DNA of 64,000 bases from Holdemania sp. Marseille-P2844 (GTDB lineage: Bacteria; Bacillota_I; Bacilli_A; Erysipelotrichales; Erysipelotrichaceae), in NCBI RefSeq assembly GCF_900120005.1, contig NZ_LT635451.1, forward strand, positions 539,848-603,847, given 5' to 3'. Position numbers and translations under genes: made by a program. Of this stretch, positions 33,948-42,013 are shown piece after piece. Numbering within the stretch: position 1 is the stretch's first letter; the number at the start of each line of letters is the position of its first letter. The notes under the pieces were generated by a model. The model searched no databases and was not told the origin of the DNA. It worked only from the letters and a program-made list of their open reading frames with translations.

Positions 33948-35248
33948 AGATCGAACCGGATCGGCGAAGCCAGCACGTCGTTTTCCATGACGGCTTCCTC
34001 AACGATCAGATGACCGTCCAGACAGGAAGGATGTTCCTCAGGTACAATCTGCACCTCTTTGGCTAAGCCGCCAAGCGAGGTTTCCTTAAGTTCAATCGGC
34101 AGATGTTTGCCGGTATAGTTCATCGTTTTGACAACGACGTCGAAGCTGACGCGGTTCTTTTTAATCCGGCTCATCGTGCGAGCAAGCGACATCGCGTCCA
34201 AGGCGCGCAGGACTGCGACAGCGTTGCGTTCGATGCACGGAATGATGACATAGCCGCCAACCGGATCACACGTTAATCCAAGGTGGTGCTCCATGCCGAT
34301 TTCCGCGGCGTATTCGATCTGACCGCAGTTCATGCCGTTAAGATAGGCGGCTGCGGCCGCAGCCATCGCGCAGGCTGCGCCGATCTCTGCCTGACAGCCG
34401 CCGACCGCACCGGAAATCGTGGCGTTGGTTTTGATCAGATCCCCGAACAAACCCGCCACTGCCAGCGCTTTGACCAGCTTGCCGCGGGTGATCTGCTGAT
34501 CGTTATAATAGTAATACATCAAGGCCGCCATGACGCCGCAGGAGCCCAATGTCGGCGCAGTGACGACGGTGCCGGCCGAAGCGTTCTGTTCGCTGGCCGC
34601 ATAGGCATAGGCCGCCAGCTTCATCTTCGTCCGTTCCGCTTCATCCTCGATCGTTCCCGCCTGTAAAAGCATTGCCTTCGCTGCGCGTTCCATCTTCAAC
34701 CGTCCCGGCAAAACGCCGCTGGCCTGCAGACCTTCCTTTACGGATGCGAGCATCGCGGTCAGAATCTTATCCAGATACGGCTCCAGTCCGGCTTCCGCCC
34801 GCAGCGCGTATTCCGCAAAACCGATCTTTTCTTTGTCGCAGATTTCACGGATCGCCTGCATCGTATTTTCCGGATAAACGTTTTCGCCCGTTTCCAGATG
34901 CTTTTCTAAAATCTTAATCGAACCGCCGCCGACGGAGAACACCGTCCATTTTGCCAGCAGCTGATGATCCCGGTTGTAGCCGCGGATATAAAAACCGTTG
35001 GGAAAGCTTTCCTTCCAGTCCTTTAAAAAGAAGATTGTCGTCTTCGCCGGCTCAAAGGTCTTGCGGATGATATAATCTGTCAGATGACCTTTGCCGGTTA
35101 ACGACAGCGAGCCGTACAGCTCAACTTCGACGTGGTGCAGCTGCTCGCCGTATTCTGCCTTATACAGCTGGCAGGCCCGCTGCGGCCCCAGCGTATGCGA
35201 ACTGCTGGGACCCGGACCGATTTTATAAAGTTCCTTTAATGAATCCAT
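33944..35248 (-). CDS. sdaA: L-serine ammonia-lyase, iron-sulfur dependent, single chain
   Basis: 434 residues with beta and alpha domains fused. It deaminates serine to pyruvate using a [4Fe-4S] cluster. The N-terminal domain begins ELYKIGPGPSSSHTLGPQRA. The alpha domain has the motif GAVGGCQAEIGAACAMA, then LTCDPVGGYVIIPCIERNAV. The cysteines in GGCQ, TCDP and IPCIE are the expected cluster ligands. It opens the operon with the glycosylase, small membrane protein and U32 genes. Pyruvate from serine would feed the acetate kinase route. Confidence 0.93.
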   Translation of the reverse strand: MDSLKELYKIGPGPSSSHTLGPQRACQLYKAEYGEQLHHVEVELYGSLSLTGKGHLTDYIIRKTFEPAKTTIFFLKDWKESFPNGFYIRGYNRDHQLLAKWTVFSVGGGSIKILEKHLETGENVYPENTMQAIREICDKEKIGFAEYALRAEAGLEPYLDKILTAMLASVKEGLQASGVLPGRLKMERAAKAMLLQAGTIEDEAERTKMKLAAYAYAASEQNASAGTVVTAPTLGSCGVMAALMYYYYNDQQITRGKLVKALAVAGLFGDLIKTNATISGAVGGCQAEIGAACAMAAAAAAYLNGMNCGQIEYAAEIGMEHHLGLTCDPVGGYVIIPCIERNAVAVLRALDAMSLARTMSRIKKNRVSFDVVVKTMNYTGKHLPIELKETSLGGLAKEVQIVPEEHPSCLDGHLIVEEAVMENDVLASPIRFDL

Positions 35249-35325
35249 CGTAACACTCCCTTTATTCTTTCAGCGTATGAAAACACGCGGATTCTGACTG
35301 TTTCTCTGGTGATTTCACAGATTTT

Positions 35326-36285
35326 TTAGTGCGCGGCTTTGATTAAGAACATTTCAAAGCCCAGCCTGCGGTCCAGCGTCCCGCTTTTAAACCGTTGATC
35401 AAGCTCGGCTAAATCGTTCAGAATTTCCAATAACCGTTCGGAATTCAGCCGGGCTACGGCTTCATGCGCTTTCTTGACGCGGAAAGGATGAACCTTCAGC
35501 TGCTGGGCGATCATCGATTCGCTCATCCGCCGATCGCTGAGCATGCGCACCTGCGCCATCAGGCGAAACTGCGAAGCCAGCAGGGCGACGAGGTAAATCG
35601 GATCCTTGTTCAGGAAATCCAGATCGTGCCAAAGATGCATCGCCTGTTTTAAATCATGCGTGATGACGGCGTTGACCAGATGAAACACATCCTCGTCCAA
35701 CGGCCGGCTGACCAGATGCACGATGTCGTCGCGGCTGATCTTCGTTCCAAACAGCGTCAGCTTGATCAGCTCCTGATGGAAGTTTTCCAAATCAAGCGGC
35801 AGCCGCTGCATCAGCTCGTCCATCGCATCGCGCGACAGGATCAGCTGGTGCGCCGATAACTGCTGATTGACATACGAACGAAACTCGCGTTCATCAAGCC
35901 GCTTCATCGTGAACACCCGGCACGTTTTTACAGCCAGCTTGACCAGCTTCTTGCGCTGATCCAGATTTTCAAACTCACCGCAGAAAATTAAATCAGTGCT
36001 CGGGCAGCTGTGATTGAGGTAATCCTCCAGCGCTTTGCCGTCCTTCTCGTTTAACGATCCGCTTGTCGTTAAAAAGACCGGATTGCGCACGACGACGGTT
36101 TTCTTTTCCGCAAAGAACGGAATTGTCCAGGCGTCTTCCAGAACCGCACGAAGCTGAAAATCGGCGTTGCCTGCTTCGTAGACCACCGTGTTCATGCCCG
36201 TGTTTTCCGGATCGTTCGCTTTCAGCAGCTCGTCCAGTTTTTTCTTCAGCCGATACGTTTCCGACCCGTACAATAAATAGTTCAT
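35326..36285 (-). CDS. holA: DNA polymerase III subunit delta
   Basis: 319 residues. Delta opens the beta clamp within the clamp loader. NYLLYGSETYRLKKKLDELL at the N-terminus, a degenerate AAA+ fold with TIPFFAEKKTVVVRNP, and the C-terminal helical domain (QFRLMAQVRML, HPFRVKKA) are typical. It is nine bases after comEC, an arrangement also common in Bacillus (comEC-holA). Confidence 0.93.
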   Translation of the reverse strand: MNYLLYGSETYRLKKKLDELLKANDPENTGMNTVVYEAGNADFQLRAVLEDAWTIPFFAEKKTVVVRNPVFLTTSGSLNEKDGKALEDYLNHSCPSTDLIFCGEFENLDQRKKLVKLAVKTCRVFTMKRLDEREFRSYVNQQLSAHQLILSRDAMDELMQRLPLDLENFHQELIKLTLFGTKISRDDIVHLVSRPLDEDVFHLVNAVITHDLKQAMHLWHDLDFLNKDPIYLVALLASQFRLMAQVRMLSDRRMSESMIAQQLKVHPFRVKKAHEAVARLNSERLLEILNDLAELDQRFKSGTLDRRLGFEMFLIKAAH

Positions 36286-36293
36286 CGAATCAC

Positions 36294-38231
36294 CTACCCT
36301 ATTATAGCAAATCCCCGGCGCGCGGTAAAAAGGAAATTACAAATCGGCGTTACGATAATCCGGATATCGCCTTCCTGCTTCGTATCGAACATCCCGATCC
36401 GGCAGTCTTCCAGGCGCTGCATGACCTCGGGATGGGGATGTTGGTAGCGGTTATTGCGGCCGCTGGAATTCAGCGCCACAATCGGTCTCAGCATTTGCAG
36501 CCAGCGCGCGCAGCTGGACGTGCGGCTGCCGTGATGCCCGAGCTTGACGATATCCGCGCGCAGGCCGGGAATCTGATCCAGAATTTTCTGCTCAATTTCA
36601 GCCGGGGCGTCCCCGCCCAGAATCATCGTCAGATCCTGCATCCGCAAAAGCAGCACCAGCGATCCCTCGTTCCCCTGCCGCGTTTCACTGTCAGGATTCA
36701 GATTGAAAATCGTTAAGCCGTGCAGGGTCAGCGGTTCGGTCATCGTCTCGATCACCTGCGCAGGTTGATAGGCTTCGATTAAAGCCTCCTTGTTGCCGCT
36801 GTGATCATCGTCCTCATGCGTTAAGATCAGCGCGTCCAGCCGCCGCACGCCCTCGCCTTGAAGCATTGCTTCAACCTGATCCAGCGCCGCCGGCTTGCCG
36901 GTATCGATCAGAAGATTCCCCTGATTGTACGGCAGGCGGATCAGGATGCTGTCGCCCTGACCGACGTCGATCAGCGTCAGACTGGCCCACGGATGCCACC
37001 AGCCCAACAGCGTCCAGCCCCCGATCAGCACGCAGAAAAGAATCATCCGCACGCGCTTGGGGAACACCCCGGCAACCCCGGCCAGAATCACAATCAGCCA
37101 CGACAGCTGCCCCGGCAGCTCCCTACCCCAGCTTAACACCCGATCCAACAGACCGGCGAGGCTCACACTGAAGGACAGAAACGGCGTAAAGACAAGCCCG
37201 GCCAGAGAACCCAGCGTACACAACGCCAAGCCCCAGCGCAACACGCGCATCCCAAGCACCATCATGGGATTCACGGTATGAAACAGGAAGCTTTGCATTG
37301 CCCAGCTCAGCGTAAAACGGGCGGTCCGCAGCGCTGAGCGAGCAGGAAACATAGCGAGCAGCGCAAACGCGAACGGAAGCAGAAAGGCCGCTGTCGCGAC
37401 CCTTCGCGGCGCTAACAGCGCCAATAACAGCCATTTGGTTTTAAACGTTTCGATTTTATCGCGATGGGGATTCAGCCGGAAGCCTTCGCTGAGCACCAGA
37501 CGAACCAGAGGATAGGGAAAATGCAGTATCGCGGCGATGCCCAGCACGGTCCCAAAGCGGATCCTCCGCACGCTCCGGTCCGTCCAGAACCAGCCGCAGA
37601 TCATTCCCAGGCCCTGGATCAGCACGCTGATTTGAAATCCGCAGCGAAGCAAGATCGCCAGTCCGCCTTCTTCCTCATTCACACCCAGAATCAGCTTGCC
37701 TGCCAGCGCCCGGGCAGCCGGATCGCGGATCGCTTCAATGCGGCGGTAAAGAAAAGCCCGCGGTGTTTTCCCGGCGCTTACGATCTTAACGGTTTTGGCA
37801 AACATGCGGCCGTTAAGCTTTTCCCGCAGCGACCAGGCTTTCGCGTCAAAACCATAGAACGAATAATTTTCCTCAAACGCACTGCTTTCCCCTTCGACCT
37901 CGACCTGATCGTCTAACCCGGGGCGATTTTCGCTGATCACCTGAAAGCGGCCTTGAGAATTTTCGAGGATAAAGCTGTTGGCGGAAACCGCGCTCACCGT
38001 GCCGCTGATCCGTGGTGCAGTGAGCGCCGGCGACGGTTTCAGCTGCCAGAACAGAATGACAAGAACCGAGGACAGCCAGAAAAACAGAAACTTCCGCTGC
38101 TTCGGGCGGGCGGAGACCAGCACGAAGACCAGGCTGAAAAGCAGGCCGGTTTTCTGCACAGGGAGCGGCAGACACAGACTGATCACGACGCAAACCAGCC
38201 ACCGCAGCGCGTCAGTGTCGTTTATAAGCAT
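36294..38231 (-). CDS. comEC: DNA uptake channel ComEC
   Basis: 645 residues from the ATG at 38231, overlapping comEA by 10 bases; the open frame further upstream is the shadow of comEA. ComEC moves single-stranded DNA across the membrane in transformation. Visible parts: N-terminal membrane segments and OB-like region (to about 190), a competence membrane domain (about 195-400), and a metallo-beta-lactamase-like domain starting LTLIDVGQGDSILIRL with LILTHEDDDHSGNKEA and KLGHHGSRTS. It is shorter than Bacillus ComEC (near 776), the deficit being in the membrane region. Confidence 0.92.
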   Translation of the reverse strand: MLINDTDALRWLVCVVISLCLPLPVQKTGLLFSLVFVLVSARPKQRKFLFFWLSSVLVILFWQLKPSPALTAPRISGTVSAVSANSFILENSQGRFQVISENRPGLDDQVEVEGESSAFEENYSFYGFDAKAWSLREKLNGRMFAKTVKIVSAGKTPRAFLYRRIEAIRDPAARALAGKLILGVNEEEGGLAILLRCGFQISVLIQGLGMICGWFWTDRSVRRIRFGTVLGIAAILHFPYPLVRLVLSEGFRLNPHRDKIETFKTKWLLLALLAPRRVATAAFLLPFAFALLAMFPARSALRTARFTLSWAMQSFLFHTVNPMMVLGMRVLRWGLALCTLGSLAGLVFTPFLSFSVSLAGLLDRVLSWGRELPGQLSWLIVILAGVAGVFPKRVRMILFCVLIGGWTLLGWWHPWASLTLIDVGQGDSILIRLPYNQGNLLIDTGKPAALDQVEAMLQGEGVRRLDALILTHEDDDHSGNKEALIEAYQPAQVIETMTEPLTLHGLTIFNLNPDSETRQGNEGSLVLLLRMQDLTMILGGDAPAEIEQKILDQIPGLRADIVKLGHHGSRTSSCARWLQMLRPIVALNSSGRNNRYQHPHPEVMQRLEDCRIGMFDTKQEGDIRIIVTPICNFLFTARRGFAIIG

Positions 38232-38695
38232 ATAAACTCCTTCAGCGCTTCCCATTTCTTCTGCTTGATGCCCGGCACCTGCATCAGATCTTCCAACGTT
38301 TGAAACAAACCATGCTCCGCGCGGTAAGCCACGATCTTTTCCGCCGTCGCCTGCCCCACTCCCGGCAGCTGCGTCAGCTGCTCGGCGGATGCGGTGTTGA
38401 TCGAAATCCGCGGCGTTTCCTGGAAATGGGGAATCTGGATCACGTCGTGATCCTTGACGATCATCGTCATTGAAAACGGCGAGAGGTCCGCGTCGTCCAA
38501 CAGCGTCACCTGGTCCAGCAATTCGCCCAGCTCGGTGTAGGGCGGACATTCCAGGGTGACCGGCTCCCGCACAGCCCCCTCGATCGTCACGGTAATCGGC
38601 TGCCCGCGCATAGCCTCCAAATCGACGACGCGCTGCGGAATCAGCGGCAGAAGCAGAAAAACGAAACAAAAAATAAGCAGGAACTCTTTTCTCAT
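38222..38695 (-). CDS. comEA: DNA-binding competence protein ComEA
   Basis: 157 residues. An N-terminal signal anchor (EFLLIFCFVFLLLPLIPQ) is followed by a SLBB-like region and a C-terminal helix-hairpin-helix pair (INTASAEQLTQLPGVGQATA, FQTLEDLMQVPGIKQKKW). ComEA binds incoming double-stranded DNA at the cell surface and passes it to ComEC, encoded by the overlapping next gene. A 17-bp element shared with the comK homologue lies 35 bases upstream. Confidence 0.94.
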   Translation of the reverse strand: MRKEFLLIFCFVFLLLPLIPQRVVDLEAMRGQPITVTIEGAVREPVTLECPPYTELGELLDQVTLLDDADLSPFSMTMIVKDHDVIQIPHFQETPRISINTASAEQLTQLPGVGQATAEKIVAYRAEHGLFQTLEDLMQVPGIKQKKWEALKEFICL

Positions 38696-38712
38696 AAGAT
38701 CACCTGCTTATT

Positions 38713-38746
38713 CTATTGCGCAAATTGTTAAAAATCCTGTTTTTTT
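38713..38746 (-). promoter_or_regulatory. ComK-box-like element and -10 upstream of comEA
   Basis: 38730-38746 reads AAAAATCCTGTTTTTTT, which has the AAAA-N5-TTTT form of a ComK AT-box. On the minus strand a TAGAAT -10 (38713-38718 region) follows with about 17 bases between it and the box, so the box replaces the -35. The same 17 bases occur at 55752-55768 before comK. It overlaps the greA stop codon. Confidence 0.5.
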
Positions 38747-39215
38747 ACCGAATCTCTAAAATCTTTACCTGATACGGCTCGTCGACCAGAACTTCAACGG
38801 TCTGACCAACTTTGTGTTCCAGAATTGCTTCCGCCAGCGGCGTGACGTTGGACAGCTTGCCGTTGAGCGGATCCGCTTCTACGGAACCCACGATTGTGAA
38901 CTCGTCAATCTGATGCGTGTCGAGTTCTTCGATCTTAACGGTTGAGCCGATTTTCGCAACCCGTACCGAGCCCTGCTTATCGTCGATGATTTCGATATTG
39001 TTAAGCATGACTTCCAGCTCGCGGATCCGGGCTTCAACCTGAGCCTGACGATCCCGCGCGGCATCGTAGTCGGCGTTTTCAGACAAGTCGCCCTGCGCCC
39101 GGGCGGCCTTTAAATCTTCAATGACTTCCTGACGAACGACATGGATCAGGTTTTCCTGTTCCTTTTTTAATTCTTCAAGACCTTCTTGAGTTACATAAAT
39201 TTTATCATCTGCCAT
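38745..39215 (-). CDS. greA: Transcription elongation factor GreA
   Basis: 156 residues from the ATG at 39215 (AAGGAG upstream; a GTG at 39227 overlaps that site). GreA rescues backtracked RNA polymerase by stimulating transcript cleavage. The N-terminal coiled coil carries the acidic tip in ARAQGDLSENADYDAARDRQ, and the C-terminal FKBP-like domain has ISPL-type sequence (VTPLAEAILEHKVGQTVEV). It ends the alaS-reoM-ruvX-DUF1292-mltG-udk-greA run. Confidence 0.96.
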   Translation of the reverse strand: MADDKIYVTQEGLEELKKEQENLIHVVRQEVIEDLKAARAQGDLSENADYDAARDRQAQVEARIRELEVMLNNIEIIDDKQGSVRVAKIGSTVKIEELDTHQIDEFTIVGSVEADPLNGKLSNVTPLAEAILEHKVGQTVEVLVDEPYQVKILEIR

Positions 39216-39242
39216 TGGTTTTCTCACTCCTTAGCTCGGCTA

Positions 39243-39872
39243 TTATAGCATATTTGGACTGATGATGCTACTGATTTTTGTCTTCAGCAGATCGATCGCA
39301 ACGACGTTGCTTCCGCCCTCGGGGATGATCACGTCGGCATACCGTTTGGACGGTTCGATAAACTGCTCGTGCATCACCCGCACGGTTTCTGTGTATTGAT
39401 TAACGACCGACTGCAGTGTTCTTCCGCGTTCCTCGACATCCCGCAAAAGCCGCCGGATAAAGCGGATATCGGCATCGGTATCGACGTACACCTTGATGTT
39501 TAAGCGCTTGCGCAGCTCCGGCTCCTCCAGCACAAACAGCCCCTCAAGCACGACGACATCGCACGGCTCGATCACTTCCGTAACAGTGCTGCGGGTATGC
39601 TGGACAAAGTCGTAAACCGGCTTCTCAATCGCTTGCCCGGCTAACAGGGCGTCGATCTGTTCGATCATCAGCGCGTGATCGAAGGCAAACGGATGATCAT
39701 AATTCGTTTTTACCCGCTCCGCCATCGTTTTCTGCGACTGGTCTTTGTAATAATCGTCCTCGCGGATGATCACGACCGACCGCGTCTGTTCAAATTCTTC
39801 CTTCAGACACTGGGCAATCGTCGTTTTGCCCGACGCGCTGCCGCCGGCGATGCCGATCAATAACGGCTTCAT
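39243..39872 (-). CDS. udk: Uridine kinase
   Basis: 209 residues. It phosphorylates uridine and cytidine in pyrimidine salvage. Walker A GGSASGKTTIAQ near 10-20, DDYYKDQSQ (substrate loop), NYDHPFAFDHALM, and the RxxRD-type FIRRLLRDVEERGRT near 140 are all family hallmarks. Order mltG-udk-greA matches Bacillus apart from lost intervening genes. Confidence 0.95.
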   Translation of the reverse strand: MKPLLIGIAGGSASGKTTIAQCLKEEFEQTRSVVIIREDDYYKDQSQKTMAERVKTNYDHPFAFDHALMIEQIDALLAGQAIEKPVYDFVQHTRSTVTEVIEPCDVVVLEGLFVLEEPELRKRLNIKVYVDTDADIRFIRRLLRDVEERGRTLQSVVNQYTETVRVMHEQFIEPSKRYADVIIPEGGSNVVAIDLLKTKISSIISPNML

Positions 39873-39899
39873 CTTCCCTCACCTCTTCCTGACTGACGT

Positions 39900-40982
39900 T
39901 TATTTTAAATACTTGCGGACATTGGCCTGATGCTCGGCGTAGGTCTTGGCGTAATACACCGTGCCGTCACCCTTCACATCGGCCATGAAATACAGGTAAT
40001 CGCTGGCCTGCGGCTGCAGGACCGCCTGAATCGCATCGCGTCCCGGATTGAGAATCGGGCCGGGCGGCAAACCTTCGACGCGGTAGGTGTTATACGGGGA
40101 ATCAAAGTCCGGATTGACCTCGCACGCCATCCAGTCGTCGTCTTTTTCCTTATCTATCGCATAGCACACGGTGACGCTCGACTGCAGCTTCATGCCGGCG
40201 GCCAGACGGTTGTAGAACACGCCCGCGACCAGCTGCATATCGCTCGGCTTGGCCGCTTCATACTGAACAATCGAAGCCAGCGTAAACAGCTGGTGCACGC
40301 TCAGCTGCGACTGCGCGAACTGATCCGCAAACTCATTGTAAACCTTCAGCGTCTGATCCAGTATCTTGCGGGTAATCTGATCGGCGTCGGCGTCGACAAA
40401 GAAATTGTAGGTTTCCGGAAACAGATAGCCTTCTAATAAAATCCGGCTGTCCGCGTTGAAGATTTCCTCGGTTAAAAACGGATAATCACTCATCAGCGAA
40501 CGAACATAGCTTTCATCGTTCCACAGCGCCAACATTTCATCCTTGCTGCAGCGCGTCGTCTCGCCGATTTTTTCAGCGATATGCTTCGCCCAGTCGCCCT
40601 CGATGAACGTTAAGCGCGTGTCGTTAACGACCGCCCCGTGGGAATCGTTGAGCACTTCAAAAATCTCCCGGACTTCCCAGCTCGGATCCAAGATGTACGT
40701 GCCGGCTTTGATGTTCGTCAGCTTCGCCAGCTTGACACTGATCTTCGCCGCCCAGCCGCTGCGGATCACGCCCTGATCTTCCAGGTTCTTAATGACCCGG
40801 TTGAGCGATTCGCCCTGACTGACGGTAAAGGTGATCTGTTCGCTTTCCGAAGCGGCCGGCTTCAGCTGACCGTTGTAAAAGAAAATCCCGCCCAGAACCA
40901 GGCCGGCGCATACGACCAGCACGATCAGTACGGCGGCCAGTCCGTTATTCTTTTTGCGCCGTTTATTCTTCGACTTCGGCAT
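39900..40982 (-). CDS. mltG: Endolytic murein transglycosylase MltG
   Basis: 360 residues. MltG cuts nascent glycan strands and sets their length. Basic N-terminus and one membrane helix (GLAAVLIVLVVCAGLVLGGI), a LysM-like domain, then the catalytic domain with LLEGYLFPETY, ASIVQYEA and LPPGPILNPGRDAIQA. The usual EKE reads QYE; the second Glu, equivalent to E218 of E. coli MltG, is kept. The start overlaps the DUF1292 gene by 20 bases, where GAGGAAT serves as ribosome site. Confidence 0.94.
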   Translation of the reverse strand: MPKSKNKRRKKNNGLAAVLIVLVVCAGLVLGGIFFYNGQLKPAASESEQITFTVSQGESLNRVIKNLEDQGVIRSGWAAKISVKLAKLTNIKAGTYILDPSWEVREIFEVLNDSHGAVVNDTRLTFIEGDWAKHIAEKIGETTRCSKDEMLALWNDESYVRSLMSDYPFLTEEIFNADSRILLEGYLFPETYNFFVDADADQITRKILDQTLKVYNEFADQFAQSQLSVHQLFTLASIVQYEAAKPSDMQLVAGVFYNRLAAGMKLQSSVTVCYAIDKEKDDDWMACEVNPDFDSPYNTYRVEGLPPGPILNPGRDAIQAVLQPQASDYLYFMADVKGDGTVYYAKTYAEHQANVRKYLK

Positions 40983-41229
40983 CGTCTAATTCCTCGACAA
41001 AAGCCCCGAAGACTTCCTCGATCATGCTCCACTCCTCGGGATCCTCAACCGGTTCCATTTCGCCCTCGTCGGTGTAGCTGCAGGCGAAAACCTCGCCTTC
41101 CTCATCCTTCGGATCGGTGAACAGCACATAGCTTTTGCTGCGGCTGTCGTCGTCGAAGGTGAACAGGATTTCCATTTCTGTTTCCGTGCCGTCTTCTTCC
41201 GTAATTAAAATTTTATTTGATTCCAACAT
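40963..41229 (-). CDS. DUF1292 family protein
   Basis: 88 residues from the ATG at 41229, eight bases after AAAGGAGG. Very acidic, beta-rich: ILITEEDGTETEMEILFTF, then YVLFTDPKDEEGEVFACSY. It corresponds to YrzB of Bacillus, which occupies the same place between ruvX and mltG. Function unknown; the constant linkage suggests a role tied to the cell wall or ReoM module. Confidence 0.92.
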   Translation of the reverse strand: MLESNKILITEEDGTETEMEILFTFDDDSRSKSYVLFTDPKDEEGEVFACSYTDEGEMEPVEDPEEWSMIEEVFGAFVEELDDAEVEE

Positions 41230-41280
41230 CGCTTTTTCCTCCTTTTTGCGATTCAAATGAAAGAGTGCATTGCTGCACTC

Positions 41281-41700
41281 TTAGCGCTTCTGATCTAAAT
41301 AACTCTGCAGGATTTGCACTGCCGCCATCTGATCGATCACCGCTTTGCGCTTTTTGCGGGAAACGTCCGCAGAGATTAAGATTCGCTCGGCCGCCGCCGT
41401 CGTCAGCCGTTCATCCTGCAAGATGACCGGCAGGCCGCAGGCTGCTTCCAGCTTCGCCTTGAAATCCAGCGATATCTGGCCGCGGATCCCGACATCGCCG
41501 TTCATGTGCTTCGGCAGGCCCAGTACAAACTTCACTGCACCCAGCTCCTTCGCCAGCTGCACCGCCCGGGCGCAGGCCGCGTCGTAATCGTCATCCGCAA
41601 ACCGGAACGTTTCCACGGTCCGGGCAATCATGCCCAGGGGATCGGAAACCGCGATGCCCAGCGTGCGGCTGCCCAGGTCCAGCCCCATGATCCGTTCCAT
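41281..41700 (-). CDS. ruvX: Holliday junction resolvase-like/pre-16S rRNA nuclease RuvX
   Basis: 139 residues with the RNase H-like fold: MGLDLGSRTLGIAVSDPLG at the N-terminus (catalytic Asp), FVLGLPKHMNGDVG near 58, QDERLTTAAAERIL and a C-terminal KRKAVIDQMAAVQILQSYL with the last acidic residue. YqgF proteins process pre-16S rRNA; recombination roles are also proposed. It overlaps reoM by one base. Confidence 0.94.
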   Translation of the reverse strand: MERIMGLDLGSRTLGIAVSDPLGMIARTVETFRFADDDYDAACARAVQLAKELGAVKFVLGLPKHMNGDVGIRGQISLDFKAKLEAACGLPVILQDERLTTAAAERILISADVSRKKRKAVIDQMAAVQILQSYLDQKR

Positions 41701-41957
41701 TACTTTTCTTCCAGGTAGGAACGCACCAGTTCCTCGATGATTTCGTAACGCTCGACCGACTGAATGATGCTGCGGGCGTTGTGATGCGAGGAAATGTAGG
41801 CCGGATCATTGGAAATCAGATACCCTGCCAGCTGGTTCACTGCATTGTAGCCTCGTTCTTCGAGCGCTTCTTTTGTCAGCCGGAGCACCTGCTTGATGTT
41901 ATCTCTGCGGATCTCCTCTGACTTAAAAGACATCGTTTCGGTAATTTGTTTTGACAT
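41700..41957 (-). CDS. reoM: ReoM/IreB family regulator of peptidoglycan synthesis
   Basis: 85 residues (DUF965). In Listeria, ReoM controls ClpCP degradation of MurA and is switched by PrkA phosphorylation of a threonine near the N-terminus; IreB of Enterococcus is similar. Here that threonine is probably T8 in MSKQITETMSF. The conserved EERGYNAVNQLAGYLISNDPAYIS and RYEIIEELVRSYL segments are clear. It lies between alaS and ruvX as in Bacillus. Confidence 0.94.
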   Translation of the reverse strand: MSKQITETMSFKSEEIRRDNIKQVLRLTKEALEERGYNAVNQLAGYLISNDPAYISSHHNARSIIQSVERYEIIEELVRSYLEEK

Positions 41958-42013
41958 GGATATCCCTCCTTGAATTCATTTTAGCGTAAACTGCGGAAAT
42001 TGGAAAGGGATTT

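Noticed and set aside
33460-34002. 180-residue minus-strand frame overlapping the DNA glycosylase
   Set aside because: Different frame from the glycosylase motifs, low-complexity Arg/Ala content.
38232-38669. Extension of comEC upstream to 38669
   Set aside because: This part is the out-of-frame shadow of comEA; it is Gly/Arg/Ala-rich with no membrane signal.
38730-38746. The AAAAATCCTGTTTTTTT element as a terminator of greA
   Set aside because: The stem would be only A:T pairs, and the identical copy at 55752 follows no gene end; a regulatory box fits better.
40240-40270. Possible loss of the catalytic Glu in MltG (motif reads SIVQYE)
   Set aside because: Counting along E. coli MltG shows the catalytic E218 is the second Glu of EKE, which is kept here.
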